This document shows, one piece after another, positions 50,644 to 59,512 of a stretch of DNA of 64,000 nt. The DNA is from Candidatus Latescibacterota bacterium (GTDB lineage Bacteria > Latescibacterota > UBA2968). The notes below the pieces were generated by a model that was not told the origin of the DNA, did no database searches, and saw only the letters and a list, made by a program, of their open reading frames with translations. Positions within the stretch are counted from its first letter, which is position 1; each line of letters starts with the position of its first letter. The position numbers were made by a program, and so were the translations under genes. The stretch is from NCBI GenBank assembly GCA_022823725.1, contig JAJEHL010000001.1:1-64000 (forward strand), read 5' to 3'.

Positions 50644-52116
50644 TTATGGATGGCGGTATTTGTTTTCAAATTTTTCTCGCAGTAAGACCGCGCCTTCTGC
50701 ACGGTCGGTTTCTGCAAGGCGGTCGCAATAGTCTTCGAAAGCTCCCCAGGTGTGCATTGGTCCGCCTTCTTGCATGACTGTCCAGAGGGGGTCGTTATCG
50801 TAGGGCCGCGGCATGGTTTCCATCATGTGGTCGTGCCAGTTCATCAGCCGATATGCAGCTTCTCGGCATATATCGGGGTTTTTAGCCGCGACGTCGCGCA
50901 TTTCCCAGGGGTCGTCTGATAGGTTAAATAACAGTTCGCGTGGATAAAGCCGGTATCCGTCGTGATAGGTGCGGATGTAAATCCAGTCGTCAAAGCGGAC
51001 GGCCCGCTGACATACATGCGCGCACTGGCTCAAGATCAATTCGCTGCGCCCGGCATCTGCGCCTTCGGTGATGACAGGGGCATAACTGTCGCCATCCCAC
51101 AACGCCTGTTTTTGTCCGCCTAAAAGATCGGCTAATGTGGGCGCCAAATCAATATTGTAATGCAGGCCCTCGTCTGTGATTCCAGACTGCCCACCGGGCC
51201 ACTTTACGATCATCGGAATATGGCAGGTCGCCTGATCGGCTGTTCCGTGTTCGCCGTATATGCCGAGTTCGCCCATGTTTTCGCCGTGATCTGCGCTGAT
51301 GATGATCGCGGTGTCGTCCAGTACGCCTTTGTTTTCCAATAGTTCTACAATGATGGCGATTTGGTCATCTACGTACCGGATCGCGGTGTCGTACCCATCG
51401 ATCATCCGCCGCAGGTCGTCCATGTTGTCCAGGCGCCCGGGATGCCGGGGAAAGCGCGGATTGGGGCGGTCATTCCACATCATGATGTCTTGCGCGGTGT
51501 GGGGACCGACGAGTTTTTTGTGTTCTTCCAGTAATTCGGGGGTCAGCCAGTCCGGCAGAGGATCATCGGCAAAGGGTTCGCCGTATTCCGCTGGCGCGCG
51601 GTAGGGCGTGTGTACGTCCCAGTAGTTGATGTGTAAAAACCAGTTGTCGTCCTCGGCATTGTCCTGTAACCATTTTTTGACTACGGGTGTTACTTCTTCG
51701 GCTGATTCCATGCCGCCTTTGCCGGTGTTGTATATTTCGTTGAAGCCCGCGTAAAAATGCCACGCGGCATGCCGCTGTCCAAAGGGGCTGATCATGGATG
51801 TTTTTAAGCCCTGACGCTGTAAGAATCCGGCCAGGCCTTCGTTTGCGAGTCGATCTCGAAAACCGCGGTTTGGCCCATTATTACGCCGTTCTGCCGCTGT
51901 GCCGCCGTGCCCTACGACGCCCGAATGAATGCCGAATTGCCCGGAGTAAAATGCGGTGCGCGATGGCAAGCAGGGCGCGTCTGTTGTATAGACCTGGTTA
52001 AATCGAATGCCTTCGGCTGCAATTTTATCAATTGTAGGCGATGTGTTGCGGTGATATCCGTAACAGCCCAGGTGTGTGGGGTTTAAGGCGTCGAGATCGA
52101 GGTACAGGATGCGCAT
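50644..52116 (-). CDS. Sulfatase (formylglycine type)
   Basis: Encodes 490 residues from MRILYLDLDALNPTHLG; AAAGGAACATCT precedes this ATG. The sulfatase motif CLPSRTAFYSG (Cys49) is the formylglycine-bearing site. Metal ligands are seen in LDLDALN and ISADHGENMGELG. No signal peptide, so cytoplasmic, unlike many polysaccharide sulfatases. Formylglycine conversion requires a maturase or generating enzyme that is not in this window. It precedes the PhyH gene by 15 bases. Confidence 0.85.
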   Translation of the reverse strand: MRILYLDLDALNPTHLGCYGYHRNTSPTIDKIAAEGIRFNQVYTTDAPCLPSRTAFYSGQFGIHSGVVGHGGTAAERRNNGPNRGFRDRLANEGLAGFLQRQGLKTSMISPFGQRHAAWHFYAGFNEIYNTGKGGMESAEEVTPVVKKWLQDNAEDDNWFLHINYWDVHTPYRAPAEYGEPFADDPLPDWLTPELLEEHKKLVGPHTAQDIMMWNDRPNPRFPRHPGRLDNMDDLRRMIDGYDTAIRYVDDQIAIIVELLENKGVLDDTAIIISADHGENMGELGIYGEHGTADQATCHIPMIVKWPGGQSGITDEGLHYNIDLAPTLADLLGGQKQALWDGDSYAPVITEGADAGRSELILSQCAHVCQRAVRFDDWIYIRTYHDGYRLYPRELLFNLSDDPWEMRDVAAKNPDICREAAYRLMNWHDHMMETMPRPYDNDPLWTVMQEGGPMHTWGAFEDYCDRLAETDRAEGAVLLREKFENKYRHP

Positions 52117-52194
52117 AGATGTTCCTTTCCTTTTTTGTTCGTTCAAGGGGTAATTTACTTTTAAATTCGTTTCTTAGCAAGTTTATCGGTGGTC

Positions 52195-52221
52195 TGTAGG
52201 GGACGGCCTCTGTGCCGTCCC
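52195..52221. repeat. Intergenic hairpin sharing TGTAGGGGACGG
   Basis: GGGACGGC and GCCGTCCC pair around CTCTGT, giving a GC-rich hairpin. The first 12 bases match the start of the palindrome cluster at 25168. No T-run on either side, so it is more a repeat than a terminator. Confidence 0.5.
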
Positions 52222-52314
52222 GGACGACCGCAAAACGGATTAACTTGACGAATTGGCCCGTTGACATTATTCTGCATCGCACAAATAGTTGTGATTATAG
52301 CGAGGAGGCCGCAG

Positions 52315-53118
52315 ATGCCAGAGCCAACAATTTCTCTTTCAGAGGAACAGATCCATTCATTTCACGAAGATGGGTTCCTCGTTCTCAATGCGATTACGAC
52401 GCAAGAGGAGGTGGCGCAGCTTCGGGAGATTTACGATCGACTTTTTTTTGAACGCACGGGGTGGGATCAGGGGAGTCAGTTTGATCTGGCGGGTACCGAT
52501 GAGGATGATCAACCGCGTCTTCCGCAATTGCTCGGTCCCAGCCGTTTTGCGCCCGAGTTGAAGGATACGCTCTATTTGGCAAATGCGCGGGCGATTGCGC
52601 AGCAATTGCTCGGTTCTGATATGCTCGATAGGAATGGCGAGCATATGATTTACAAACCGCCGCGTATTGGTGCGGCAACGCCATGGCATCAAGATCAGGC
52701 GTATCACGATCCTGCTATGACGTACAAGGGTATAAATTTTTGGATGCCGCTGGACGATGCGACGGTTGAGTCGGGCTGTTTGCAGTTTATTCCCGGTAGC
52801 CACAAGCTCGATGTTTTGCCGCATCACAGTATTAACCGGGATCCGCGCATTCACGGTCTTGAGGTCGATAATCCCGAACAGTATGCCGAACGGGCGGTTC
52901 CCTGTCCTGTTGCGGCTGGTGGGGCTTCGCTTCACGCGTGTTATATGCTGCATTACGCAGAGCCAAATCGCACAGATGTTCCGCGGAGAGCTTATACGCT
53001 TACGTTCAGGACGCCACCCCAGAATCGCGATAAGCCCGTTGACGCGTACTGGCAAAAAAACAAACAGACGGCGCGGCAAACAAGGGCAGATGCTTATCAA
53101 ACAAGGGGTTCTATGTAG
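52315..53118 (+). CDS. Phytanoyl-CoA dioxygenase (PhyH)-like oxygenase
   Basis: Encodes 267 residues from MPEPTISLSEEQ; AGGAGG stands six bases before this ATG, and the 18-codon extension upstream is not conserved-looking. Iron motif in TPWHQDQAYHD, distal His in CYMLHYAEPNRTDVPRRAYTL with Arg. FIPGSHKLDVLPHH carries the strand between. The next gene on the same strand is an epimerase 20 bases downstream. A pairing of oxygenase and NAD-dependent sugar/alcohol-modifying enzyme may indicate a shared substrate. Confidence 0.82.
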   Translation: MPEPTISLSEEQIHSFHEDGFLVLNAITTQEEVAQLREIYDRLFFERTGWDQGSQFDLAGTDEDDQPRLPQLLGPSRFAPELKDTLYLANARAIAQQLLGSDMLDRNGEHMIYKPPRIGAATPWHQDQAYHDPAMTYKGINFWMPLDDATVESGCLQFIPGSHKLDVLPHHSINRDPRIHGLEVDNPEQYAERAVPCPVAAGGASLHACYMLHYAEPNRTDVPRRAYTLTFRTPPQNRDKPVDAYWQKNKQTARQTRADAYQTRGSM

Positions 53119-53138
53119 TAAATCAAAAAGGAGTTTTT

Positions 53139-54146
53139 ATGAAAGTTCTCGTTACAGGCGCTGCTGGACAGGTGGGTTGCCGACTGGTGCGCCAGTTGCT
53201 CGACCAGAATTGTGAAGTCCGTGGGACGATTCTTCCCGATGATCCCACGCGCAGCCGTCTCGACGGTGTCGATATTGAGTTGCGCGAGGGAGATTTGACG
53301 GATTTATCTTATGTCAAAGATGCCGTCGAGGGTGTCGATGCGGTTATTCACACCGCCAATCTCGTCGGTCCGCATTTTGAACTCAATAATCAGATCAATC
53401 TCCAGGTTACACGCGCGTGTGAGGGTGTTGCCGACCGGCTCGAACGCTATGTTTATACCAGTTCTTCGGGGGTGTTTCCCAATAATGGCGAAAATGTTCC
53501 GTGTGCGTATCACCCGGTGGATGAATTGCATCCCAAACGGCCGGATGGCGAGTATTCTATGTCCAAGTATTTTGGTGAGGTGATGGCAGAACGCGCTAAT
53601 CGAGAGACGGGTTTGCGCTATTCGATTGTGCGCCCGAGTCACGTTTTGTCCGGGACTAAAATTTTGAATCAGTTCAGCGTTGCGCGCGTGGTCAATTTGT
53701 TGAAGAAAAGCCAGGAGAAGCCCGGTACCGAACTCTATATGGCAGATGGTACGGAACTGTGGCACGATATTGAAGCAAAGGCGGCGTCTCCGCAGCAACC
53801 GTGTAGTATTACGGATGAGGATGGACGTCCCTGGCTTTATCAACCGCAGGATGCCCGCGATATTGCCCATTGTCTGGTTTGTGCGCTGAATTCTGGCGCG
53901 GCGCTGGGCGAGTCGTTTAATGCAGGTGCGCCAGAGCCATTTCCTTTTACCGAAGGGGCGCGGTTGATTGGAGAGAAAAGAGGGGTTGATCCGCTTGAGG
54001 TCAGGGTTCCGCTACAGTACATGTATGATCACGCGATTGGCAAAGCTAAGAGTCTGATTGATTATCGTCCGCAAGGCGATTTGAATACGATGGTCGAGTC
54101 GGCTTTTGCGTGTGAGGAAGGCGCGACGGATTATACCTGGGATTAA
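53139..54146 (+). CDS. NAD-dependent epimerase/dehydratase
   Basis: Encodes 335 residues of extended SDR type. The NAD loop is VTGAAGQVGCRLV at residues ~5-17. The catalytic Ser region is YVYTSSSGVFP, and YSMSKYFGE gives the Tyr-xxx-Lys pair. C-terminal part resembles sugar-nucleotide or steroid-type members. AAAAGGAG precedes the ATG. Its stop shares TTAA with the convergent Gfo/Idh gene stop. Confidence 0.85.
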   Translation: MKVLVTGAAGQVGCRLVRQLLDQNCEVRGTILPDDPTRSRLDGVDIELREGDLTDLSYVKDAVEGVDAVIHTANLVGPHFELNNQINLQVTRACEGVADRLERYVYTSSSGVFPNNGENVPCAYHPVDELHPKRPDGEYSMSKYFGEVMAERANRETGLRYSIVRPSHVLSGTKILNQFSVARVVNLLKKSQEKPGTELYMADGTELWHDIEAKAASPQQPCSITDEDGRPWLYQPQDARDIAHCLVCALNSGAALGESFNAGAPEPFPFTEGARLIGEKRGVDPLEVRVPLQYMYDHAIGKAKSLIDYRPQGDLNTMVESAFACEEGATDYTWD

Positions 54147-55165
54147 AGGCGCGTCCCCAAGGTGTGAATCAGATTATCTGCTGGTTCGAAGGGTAGTTCT
54201 ACGGGCTGATGTTCCAATGCGCTTGTGTAGATTCCCAGGATGATGTTGAAGTCGCGCAAGGCGAGGTCGAGGTTCAGTGGATGGACCTTTGCGTCGTCTT
54301 CAATCCATTGTAGCATGGCGTCTGTCATGGCGGCTTGTCCGAGTATGTCTTCGTCCGGGTATTCGTGTGTGCCCCGCTCAATGTGACCGTCGATTCCTAT
54401 TTCCCACGACCACATGGTCCAGTGTACATATCCCCGCGTGCCATAGGCGGCGATCCGTTTGTGGACATTGGTGCGGTCTTCATTTGTTACGCGCGGGGCA
54501 AAGGGTCCCGATATGAGTTGGGCGCGCAGGCCGTCGGCGTATTCTATTGCGCCGATGCACTGGTCGGGCGCGAAGTGTTTTTTGGGCGTGTCTTCCAGGC
54601 CGTCCGTGCCAGAGGCTTGTCCCATTACTTTTATGGGGATGCCGTCTGGATGAAAGGCGGCAATGGATTGCAGTGCGTGGGTGCCCTGATACGCCAGGTT
54701 CATGCCGCAGCTCGCTTCGATAAATCGGATGTCGCCGATTTTTCCTTCCTGTACGATGTTTTGCAGATGCTGTCTGCGCGGGTGAAAGTGTAGCTGGTGA
54801 TTTACCGCGATTTTGGTCCTGGCGGTTGCTGCAAAGTTTTTGATGGCGCGCCAGTCTTCTCCCTGAATTGCTATGGGTTTTTCCACGAGGACAGCGGGTA
54901 TTCCAGCGTTTTCCGCGGCTTCGAATACTTCCAGTCGCACACTGGGCGGGGTGTTTACGTGTACCAGGTCTGGCTGTTCTTTTTCAAACATTTCCCGATA
55001 GTCCAAATACCTTATATCGACGTCAAATGCATCGCCAAATGCGTGCAGGTTTTCTTCTGTTCGCGTGGAGATTGCGGCGAGTTTGCCGCGTGTTACGTGT
55101 TGATAAGCTTCCGCCAATCCCCGCGCTCGCCCGCCACTTACGCCGATTATTGCACATTTCAGCAT
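54143..55165 (-). CDS. Gfo/Idh/MocA family oxidoreductase
   Basis: Encodes 340 residues from MLKCAIIGVSGGRARG. The open frame extends 111 codons further, but that part is Arg/His-rich antisense of the dehydrogenase gene, and AGGAGGAAG precedes this ATG. NAD-binding Rossmann motif at the start, VLVEKPIAIQGED with the family's EKP Lys near residue 95, and HQLHFHP later. Members oxidise sugar or inositol-type hydroxyls. It follows the zinc dehydrogenase stop by 14 bases, so they are one operon. Confidence 0.85.
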   Translation of the reverse strand: MLKCAIIGVSGGRARGLAEAYQHVTRGKLAAISTRTEENLHAFGDAFDVDIRYLDYREMFEKEQPDLVHVNTPPSVRLEVFEAAENAGIPAVLVEKPIAIQGEDWRAIKNFAATARTKIAVNHQLHFHPRRQHLQNIVQEGKIGDIRFIEASCGMNLAYQGTHALQSIAAFHPDGIPIKVMGQASGTDGLEDTPKKHFAPDQCIGAIEYADGLRAQLISGPFAPRVTNEDRTNVHKRIAAYGTRGYVHWTMWSWEIGIDGHIERGTHEYPDEDILGQAAMTDAMLQWIEDDAKVHPLNLDLALRDFNIILGIYTSALEHQPVELPFEPADNLIHTLGTRL

Positions 55166-55179
55166 TGGGTTCTTCCTCC

Positions 55180-56199
55180 TCACTCCCACGGTTTCAATAC
55201 GACTTTTGCACACGCGCCTGTGGTTTGCAATTCCCAGGCTTTTTGGACTTCGTCCAGTGAAAATGTGTGTGAGATCATGCGATCCAATTTGTCTGTGTTT
55301 TCGCGGACGACTTGCATGAGTTTTGGTACGTCTTTTAAGTTGTAATGCCAGGATCCGACGAGTGTGATGCCTTTTCGGATCATGTCCTGGCTGATGCGCA
55401 AGGGGGTGTCTTCTCCGCATTCGCCGACGAATGCGACTTGTCCGCGCCGTCGTGCGGCGTCGATGCACAGGCGATGTGCGGATACGGCACCGGAGCAATC
55501 TACGGCGGCATCCACGCCAACGCCGTTGGTGAGGTCCATGATTTGTTGCAGGGCGTTTTCTTCGAGGGGATCGATTGTTTCGTCTGCGCCCAGTTCGATT
55601 GCTTTTTCGCGCCGATAGGGGTTGATATCGACGGCGATTACGCGCGCGCCGAGGTGTTTGCTATTGATGACGCCTCCAAGGCCCACGGGACCGAGGCCCG
55701 TGACCATGAATGTGTCGTAGGCGTTTACTTGCATGCGCTGTATGGCGCCGAATGTGGGTCCCAGGCCACAGCATGCCATGCCCCCGTGTTCGTAAGAGAC
55801 GTCGTCTGGGATTTTTGGCAGTAGCCAGTCGGGTTTTAACAGGTACTGTGCCATGGTGGCTCGGCCTTCGTTTCCGCCTGTGAATTCGACGAAGTTGGTG
55901 CTTTGCTGGCAGTGGATATAATCGCCGCTGATACACAGGGGACAGATGCCACACGGATATTGGGGCATGACGGCGACGCGGTCGCCGACTGATACGCGTC
56001 CGGGTTGGGCGATTTCAACGACTTCACCGGCTGCTTCGTGTCCCAGAGAGGTGGTTTTTCTGCCGCCTGTAAATCCTTTGTATTCTGTACACATCGGCGC
56101 AGCGTGAATTTTTACCAGTGCCCAGTTGTCTTTTGGCTTCGGATCTGGTAAGTCTATTACGCCGCCTTTGCGTTCACCAAATATTGCAGCTGCTTTCAT
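55180..56199 (-). CDS. Zinc-containing alcohol dehydrogenase (MDR family)
   Basis: Encodes 339 residues. Catalytic zinc Cys in APMCTEYKGF and the GHEAAGEVVEIA motif are present. Structural zinc: CGICPLCISGDYIHC (four Cys). The coenzyme loop GLGPVGLGG near residue 170 follows. It resembles threonine/sorbitol dehydrogenase-like members acting on polyols or sugar alcohols. No ribosome-site ambiguity. It is upstream of a Gfo/Idh oxidoreductase by 14 bases, a pair typical of polyol or inositol catabolism. Confidence 0.87.
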   Translation of the reverse strand: MKAAAIFGERKGGVIDLPDPKPKDNWALVKIHAAPMCTEYKGFTGGRKTTSLGHEAAGEVVEIAQPGRVSVGDRVAVMPQYPCGICPLCISGDYIHCQQSTNFVEFTGGNEGRATMAQYLLKPDWLLPKIPDDVSYEHGGMACCGLGPTFGAIQRMQVNAYDTFMVTGLGPVGLGGVINSKHLGARVIAVDINPYRREKAIELGADETIDPLEENALQQIMDLTNGVGVDAAVDCSGAVSAHRLCIDAARRRGQVAFVGECGEDTPLRISQDMIRKGITLVGSWHYNLKDVPKLMQVVRENTDKLDRMISHTFSLDEVQKAWELQTTGACAKVVLKPWE

Positions 56200-56298
56200 T
56201 TTTTACCTCCAGAATGGGGTTGACAGAGGTTGTGTATCGCTATTCATTCACATTCGATAGAACATTTCGAACAATAGAGTTCAATGGGAGAATATATC

Positions 56299-57312
56299 AT
56301 GGACAAAATCCGAGTTGCATTTATTGGCTGTGGTAATATGTCGTCGCAATTGCAGCGGTGCATACCGCTGGTGCCGGAGTTTGAATTTGTCGCTACCTGC
56401 GATCTCATTGAAGAGAAGGCGAGATCCAATGCGCGTAGATTCGGCGCGCTTCGCTATTATACCGATTACAATGAGATGTTCAAGCATGAAGATCTCCACG
56501 CGGTCGCTGTTGTGGGCAGGCCGGAGGATAAATTGCATCGAGATATTGGTATTGCGTGTCTTCAGCAGGGTTATCATATCTATACCGAGAAGCCGCCCGC
56601 GACCACTTCTGAGGGCGCAAAGATGCTGGTGGATGCCTCAGTTGCTGCCGGTAAAACAGGGATGGTCGGCACTATGTGGCGGCATGCCCCCGCGCATCAG
56701 ATTGCCAGGGAGTTGATGGACGAAGCGGATTTTGGCGACGTTTGTCAATACCATACGCGCTATATGGCGCCAGGTCCCCGGTTACAGGAGATGGGGTCGC
56801 CTTTTGCCTGGCCCTTTATGCTCGATCAGGTCATCCATCCTACTGATTGCATGCGTTTTTTCATGGGGCAGGTCAGCGAGGTCTTTGCGCTGGGTTCTGT
56901 TGCATCTGGCACGGTGTCGATATCAGTCAATTTGCGTTACGAAAACGGTGCCATCGGTACGATGACGCTCGGTACAGGTCCGGTTTTGGAGGCGATGATT
57001 TTTGTCAAGGGTACGAATAATCAGGCTATTCAGGTGTTTGAGACGCGCAAGTTGCGCCGTTACCGCGTTCCGACATGGCTCGATTCTGGCGGTGGCTATG
57101 CCGATACACCTACCGAAGAATGGGATCTCAATACCGCGTTTCACAGCGTTGGTCGTCCTGGCTACCTCGAAGAGATGCAGCATTGGGCGCAGTCGTTGCA
57201 AGCCGACGTACAGCCTCATGCAAGTCTTGAAGATGCCTATCAGAATATGCGCGTTTTGGAGGCGATTAGCCATAGTGTTGAAACGGGAGAGGTCGTTCAA
57301 ATTTCCGCATAA
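56299..57312 (+). CDS. Gfo/Idh/MocA family oxidoreductase
   Basis: Encodes 337 residues from MDKIRVAFIGCGNMSSQ; GGGAGA lies seven bases before this ATG, which favours it over one five codons upstream. NAD motif VAFIGCGNM, EKPPATTSEGA with the conserved Lys near residue 95, and a beta-rich C-terminal domain. Probably dehydrogenates a cyclitol or sugar. Start is about 100 bases from the divergent zinc dehydrogenase. Substrate unknown. Confidence 0.83.
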   Translation: MDKIRVAFIGCGNMSSQLQRCIPLVPEFEFVATCDLIEEKARSNARRFGALRYYTDYNEMFKHEDLHAVAVVGRPEDKLHRDIGIACLQQGYHIYTEKPPATTSEGAKMLVDASVAAGKTGMVGTMWRHAPAHQIARELMDEADFGDVCQYHTRYMAPGPRLQEMGSPFAWPFMLDQVIHPTDCMRFFMGQVSEVFALGSVASGTVSISVNLRYENGAIGTMTLGTGPVLEAMIFVKGTNNQAIQVFETRKLRRYRVPTWLDSGGGYADTPTEEWDLNTAFHSVGRPGYLEEMQHWAQSLQADVQPHASLEDAYQNMRVLEAISHSVETGEVVQISA

Positions 57313-57330
57313 TTAGTGGTCGTTCAAATC

Positions 57331-57487
57331 AGTTTCTTGCCTAAATCTACTGGACGCCTGCTTAAAACATGCAGAGCCTGCCCCTGCACACCTTAAGCAG
57401 GGGCGTGACGAACGACGGTTGTCATTGCGGCAGGGTTCCCTGCTTAAAGCATGCAGGGACAGGGCCGAGCCGCAATCCAGTCTATCA
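57331..57487 (+). repeat. Composite intergenic repeat containing palindrome copy 6
   Basis: Reverse-complement homolog of 25967-26089. It begins AGTTTCTTGCC and ends GCAATCCAGTC, with the palindrome core GTCATTGCGGCA...GCCGCAATCCAG at 57421-57480 and several CCTGC...GCAGG segments between. It fills most of the gap before the next oxidoreductase gene. Confidence 0.75.
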
Positions 57488-57542
57488 GAAAAAATGTTAG
57501 TGAATTTTTTTGAAGAACCAATTAGTGATAGAGGAATTTTTT

Positions 57543-58622
57543 ATGAATAAACCCATCCGCATGGCCGTGGTCGGTGTTGGGCGCATTGGCGTCTTTCACG
57601 CCCGGCATGTTCAGGAACTGGCCCGGGAAACGGGTGTGTGTGATCTCGTCGCTGTGTCCGATACTTATGGCGATACGGCCAGTCGCGTTGCAGCAGCGCT
57701 CCAGGCAGATCAGGCGACTGAGATTCACGCGTTTAACGATGTGTCTGATCTCGCGGCGTCGAATGCAATTGATGCCGCACTTGTTGCGTCGCGCACAGAA
57801 GATCACGAACGCGATGCGCGGGTGCTTATTGACGCGGGTTGTCGCGTGCTTTTGGAGAAGCCGCTGACCCATTCGCTCGCGTCTGCCGAGGCTTTTGTTG
57901 CCGATTTGAATCGGGATCCCAGACGGAAAAACGCGCTGATGCTGGCTTTTATGCGCCGGTTTGATGCCCCGTTGTTGAAGGCAAAAGCATTGTTGGAACA
58001 AAAGGCTATCGGCAATGTGTTCAAGATCGTTTCGGTTTTGGAAGATCCAATTCCACCGCCCGTCGGTTACAATAGCGCGGGCTTGCTTACCGATATGGCT
58101 GTTCACAATTGCGATGAGATTCTCTGGCTGCTCGGTGGGCCTTTGCCGGAATATGTCGCCGCGTTTGGGTCCAATCTTTACAATTGTACGATCAGTACTG
58201 TTGAAGAGGATTACGATGATGCGTTTTTGCAGATGTGGTTTCCCGGTCGCACAATCGGTCAGGTTATGGTCAGTCGCAATCACGTTGCAGGGTATCGCAA
58301 TGCGACCTGGATTTATGGCGATGATGGGGTGATTCACGTCGGTCATTTTCAGGAGGATCCGCGCAAGGTTGAGGTGGAGGCGTACGGTCGCGATGGCGTG
58401 ATACATAAAGAGTCTATCTCTTTGCGCGATTACGGTCCCGATGTGCCCGTGTTTATTACCCGTTTTGGCGAGTCGTATAAGAATGAACTCGATTATTTTA
58501 TTACGCAGTGTATCACTGATGCGCCGTTTAGCGTTACGCACGAAGACGGTCTAAATGCGATGCGCGTTGCCATTGCCGGGGGCGAGGCGATATGTGATAG
58601 GGAAGACACAACAAGGGTGTGA
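57543..58622 (+). CDS. Gfo/Idh/MocA oxidoreductase (inositol dehydrogenase-like)
   Basis: Encodes 359 residues from MNKPIRMAVVGVGRIGVFHARH; AGAGGAA lies before this ATG. NAD motif GVGRIGVFHARH and LLEKPLTHSLASAE carry the usual signatures; MLAFMRRFDAP and LTDMAVHNCDEI (Asp/His of the substrate site) resemble inositol 2-dehydrogenase (IolG) type. Reaction likely: NAD-linked oxidation of a cyclitol or sugar. It ends seven bases from the convergent PhyH gene end. Confidence 0.85.
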   Translation: MNKPIRMAVVGVGRIGVFHARHVQELARETGVCDLVAVSDTYGDTASRVAAALQADQATEIHAFNDVSDLAASNAIDAALVASRTEDHERDARVLIDAGCRVLLEKPLTHSLASAEAFVADLNRDPRRKNALMLAFMRRFDAPLLKAKALLEQKAIGNVFKIVSVLEDPIPPPVGYNSAGLLTDMAVHNCDEILWLLGGPLPEYVAAFGSNLYNCTISTVEEDYDDAFLQMWFPGRTIGQVMVSRNHVAGYRNATWIYGDDGVIHVGHFQEDPRKVEVEAYGRDGVIHKESISLRDYGPDVPVFITRFGESYKNELDYFITQCITDAPFSVTHEDGLNAMRVAIAGGEAICDREDTTRV

Positions 58623-58629
58623 CATACGT

Positions 58630-59490
58630 CTAACACGTCACGTCCTTGCCTTCGCTGCCATAGACCGCAAGGCGTTCTTCTGAGGAGATCGTCTCGATAG
58701 ATCCGGGGATATAATGCAGTTGCAGGGCGCGGCGACGTCGGTCTGTTCGATTCTCCGGGGAGCCGTGGTGCAGTCGTCCATGCCAGAGCAATACGCCGCC
58801 GGGTTGCAGGGCTACAGCGGTGATGTGGTTGCGGGCGACATCGGTGTCGCAGATTTGCCAGTCGCGTCTTTTGAAATGTACGACGGGACCTGCTCGATGG
58901 CTTTGGGGGATGACGTGCATGCAGCCATTTTCGGGATCCGCGGAGTCGAGGGCAACCCACGCGCTGACGATGCAGGTGTGCATGGGCAGGTCGAAGTAGG
59001 CGTGGTCCTGGTGCCAGGGTTTTTCGCGTCCAATGCCGGGCGGTTTTAACATGGCCTGGTTGGCGAATAGTTTTGGGGGTTCTCCCATGATGCGGGTTAA
59101 GATATCTATCAGTTGAGGGTCTTCGCCAAATGCGTCCAGACGCGGGTCGAATCCGACAAATCGGGTGAGTTTTCGCACGAGTAATTCGCGTGCGTGACCC
59201 GCTGAGCGTTTGACCTGTTTGGCGCGCCCGCGCTCGAATTGTACGCCCCGGAACTCGCGGTTTTGTCCCGCGATTAATTCTTTTACTGCTGCCATGCCGT
59301 CGTTGACCTGTGCGCTGGCATACGCGCCCTGTATTGGCAAAAACCCCTGTGCGTGAAATTGTGCGATGTGTTCGTCGCTGACGTTTTCAAAGCCGTCAAC
59401 GCATTCGGCAATGCGGGCGTAGTTGTAGAGTGCGGGGTCGTATTCGCCAGGCTCGTACGTGTCTTGCAGGATTTCTTTCTTTTCATCCAC
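58630..59490 (-). CDS. Phytanoyl-CoA dioxygenase (PhyH)-like oxygenase
   Basis: Encodes 286 residues. Iron motif in PWHQDHAYFDL, distal His in LLWHGRLHHGSPENRTDRRRR, Arg in the last cluster. IPQSHRAGPVVHF is the connecting strand. AAAGGAGG precedes its ATG by nine bases. Its start lies only 22 bases from the divergent start of the next PhyH gene, so the two share a minimal control region. Substrate unknown. Confidence 0.82.
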   Translation of the reverse strand: MDEKKEILQDTYEPGEYDPALYNYARIAECVDGFENVSDEHIAQFHAQGFLPIQGAYASAQVNDGMAAVKELIAGQNREFRGVQFERGRAKQVKRSAGHARELLVRKLTRFVGFDPRLDAFGEDPQLIDILTRIMGEPPKLFANQAMLKPPGIGREKPWHQDHAYFDLPMHTCIVSAWVALDSADPENGCMHVIPQSHRAGPVVHFKRRDWQICDTDVARNHITAVALQPGGVLLWHGRLHHGSPENRTDRRRRALQLHYIPGSIETISSEERLAVYGSEGKDVTC

Positions 59491-59512
59491 AACAACCTCC
59501 TTTGGAGATGTT
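59491..59512. promoter_or_regulatory. 22-base divergent spacer with back-to-back ribosome sites
   Basis: The whole space between two divergent start codons is CCACAACAACCTCCTTTGGAGA-like. On the minus strand it holds AAAGGAGG for one gene and on the plus strand TTTGGAG for the other, forming a short CCTCC-TTT-GGAG palindrome. There is no room for promoters, so they must lie in the opposite coding sequences. Confidence 0.7.

Noticed and set aside
52261-52289. Promoter TTGACA upstream of the PhyH gene at 52315
   Set aside because: A good -35 is visible but no convincing -10 lies at the right spacing.
55166-55498. 111-codon N-terminal extension of the Gfo/Idh gene
   Set aside because: Arg/His-rich antisense of the zinc dehydrogenase; AGGAGG and the NAD-binding motif fix the start at 55165.
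57522-58541. 339-codon minus-strand open frame opposite a Gfo/Idh gene
   Set aside because: No family resemblance and no start signals; shadow of a clear oxidoreductase gene.
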